From the NCBI GenBank assembly GCA_035461525.1, contig DATHVD010000044.1:1-57294 (forward strand): a stretch of 57,294 nt of DNA. Direction: 5' to 3'. Every line of letters begins with the position of its first letter. Positions within the stretch are counted from its first letter, which is position 1. The translations under genes were made by a program, and so were the position numbers. This document shows, piece by piece, positions 56,421 through 57,294 of the stretch. The notes below the pieces were generated by a model. It searched no databases, was not told where the DNA came from, and worked only from the letters and a program-made list of their open reading frames with translations. This DNA is from JAIBJN01 sp035461525 (lineage in GTDB: Bacteria > Actinomycetota > Thermoleophilia > Gaiellales > Gaiellaceae).

Positions 56421-57294
56421 CTAGGCGACCGGGGCAGCGCGGACGAGCTCGACGCCGGCGGTGCCGTTGCCCTGGAGCTCGTTGAAGAGCGCGAGCCAGT
56501 CCCGCAGGAGCCTGGGCGTCAGGAAGCGCCGGCGGACGTGCTCCTTGCCGCGCAGAGCCATCTGCCGGGCGGCGGCGGGGTCTTCGAGGAGCGCCACGAC
56601 CCGCTCCGCGCACTCGCCGACCGAGTCCACGAGGTAGCCGCTGACCCCGTCCTCGATCTGGTCGACGATGCCGCCCACGCGACCCGCGACCACGGGACGA
56701 CTCTTCCAGAGCGCCTCGGTGACGGTGAGGCCGAAGCCCTCGCGCGCCGACTTCTGAAGGACGACGGCCGAGTGCACCTGGAACGCATTGACCTCCACCG
56801 ACCCAACGTTGTTCAGGTTCGAGAGGATGAACACGTCGGGGTCGCCGCCGGCCGCGTGCACGGTGCGGTTGTAGTACTCCCACCCTTCCGGGTCGTCGTG
56901 CGCCATCGAGCCGACGAGCGCGAGCTGGACGTCGGGGTGCGACCGGCGCACGATCTTCCAGGCCTCGATCACGCCGAGCGGGTCCTTCCACGGGTCGAAG
57001 CGCGACACCTGGCACATCAGCGGCCGGTCGACGTCGATGCCGAACTGCTGGCAGACGTAGGAGGCGTCCTCGGGCGAGAGCGCCATGTTCTTGGGCGCCA
57101 GCGGGTCGATCGCCGGCGGCACGATGTTGACGGTGCCGTCCATCCCGGCCGGCACGTACTGCTCCATGTGGAACAGCGACGGCGGGTAGCCCTTCACGTA
57201 GGGCAGCAGCCGCTCCATCGTCGACGGGTTCGGCGTCGAGAGGTCGATGTGGCACCGCCACAGCCAGCCTGCCGCCTTGTCTGGCACGAGCTGA
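56421..57294 (-). CDS. TreT-like trehalose synthase / GT4 glycosyltransferase (5' end outside window)
   Basis: About 291 codons of the C-terminal part are present; the frame continues past the window edge. Visible parts are WRCHIDLSTPNPSTMERLLP, VPPAIDPLAPKNMALSPEDA, VSRFDPWKDPLGVIEAWKIV and LVGSMAHDDPEGWEYYNRTV, then the donor-site EGFGLTVTEALWKSRPVVAG. This matches TreT, which makes trehalose from NDP-glucose and glucose. The stop lies 26 bp before the otsA start, so the two trehalose genes are probably co-transcribed. Confidence 0.82.
   Translation of the reverse strand, partial: QLVPDKAAGWLWRCHIDLSTPNPSTMERLLPYVKGYPPSLFHMEQYVPAGMDGTVNIVPPAIDPLAPKNMALSPEDASYVCQQFGIDVDRPLMCQVSRFDPWKDPLGVIEAWKIVRRSHPDVQLALVGSMAHDDPEGWEYYNRTVHAAGGDPDVFILSNLNNVGSVEVNAFQVHSAVVLQKSAREGFGLTVTEALWKSRPVVAGRVGGIVDQIEDGVSGYLVDSVGECAERVVALLEDPAAARQMALRGKEHVRRRFLTPRLLRDWLALFNELQGNGTAGVELVRAAPVA

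Noticed and set aside
1..57294. Prophage, insertion sequence or CRISPR content
   Set aside because: No transposase, integrase, phage structural gene or regularly spaced repeat array was seen on either strand.

Overview
The window is a very GC-rich, gene-dense bacterial chromosome segment with many GTG starts and many 4-bp GTGA/ATGA stop-start overlaps. The gene content points to a deep-branching Actinomycetota, possibly Thermoleophilia-like. It includes a full 14-subunit-type complex I operon, a menaquinone-type UbiA prenyltransferase, L,D-transpeptidase and GerMN envelope genes, a DUF1385 protein, and TreT plus OtsA trehalose enzymes. The class assignment is inference; no rRNA is present. 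I see no insertion sequence, prophage or CRISPR array. Layout, left to right. Positions 1-13372 (+) carry the nuo operon from the tail of nuoB through nuoN. It is interrupted only by a 237-bp stem-loop-rich gap between nuoF and nuoG. Positions 13480-18113 (+) carry a lipoamide-dehydrogenase-like flavoprotein, a stand-alone cyclic-nucleotide-binding-fold protein, a second FAD/NAD(P) flavoprotein and a membrane class III nucleotide cyclase. The last three are translationally coupled and look like a nucleotide-controlled redox or respiration-linked signalling cassette. An antisense membrane-protein gene converges on the cyclase. Positions 18495-22203 hold an MBL-fold hydrolase, small unknown genes, a shortened Ldh2-type oxidoreductase and an Mrp ATPase. 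Positions 22287-28261 (+) are an envelope region: CapA-like protein, response regulator, histidine kinase, GerMN/Gmad2 lipoprotein, L,D-transpeptidase, GNAT acetyltransferase. Positions 28334-36102 are mostly on the minus strand: IMPase-like phosphatase, DUF1015, YchF-like GTPase, ECF sigma factor, a small protein, methylmalonyl-CoA epimerase, single-TM FtsH and a nicotinate phosphoribosyltransferase. A YhaM-like OB/HD gene lies on the plus strand. Positions 36059-43924 hold a DUF1385 protein, M20 peptidase, methyltransferase, RarA, a fused ETF beta-alpha gene, an alpha/beta hydrolase and arginase. tRNA-Phe(GAA) is at 43965-44037. Positions 44039-45855 (-) encode an orphan Dpp/Opp permease pair. 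Positions 45970-54834 (-) form one long overlapping gene train for respiratory cofactors. In transcription order it reads moaC, mog, ubiA/mqnP, ccmA, ccmB, ccmC, ccmD-like, hemX-like, hemA, hemC, hemD, SAM-hydroxide adenosyltransferase, methyltransferase. Positions 54913-57294 (-) end with otsA and a partial treT. Together the window supplies complex I and several pathways that feed it or branch from it: quinone prenylation, heme and cytochrome c maturation, molybdenum cofactor and the ETF branch. The features most worth following up are the cyclase/cNMP-fold/flavoprotein cassette, the fused ETF, the SAM-adenosyltransferase gene with no ATG/GTG/TTG start, the structured nuoF-nuoG leader, and several enzymes that lack a textbook catalytic or metal-binding residue.
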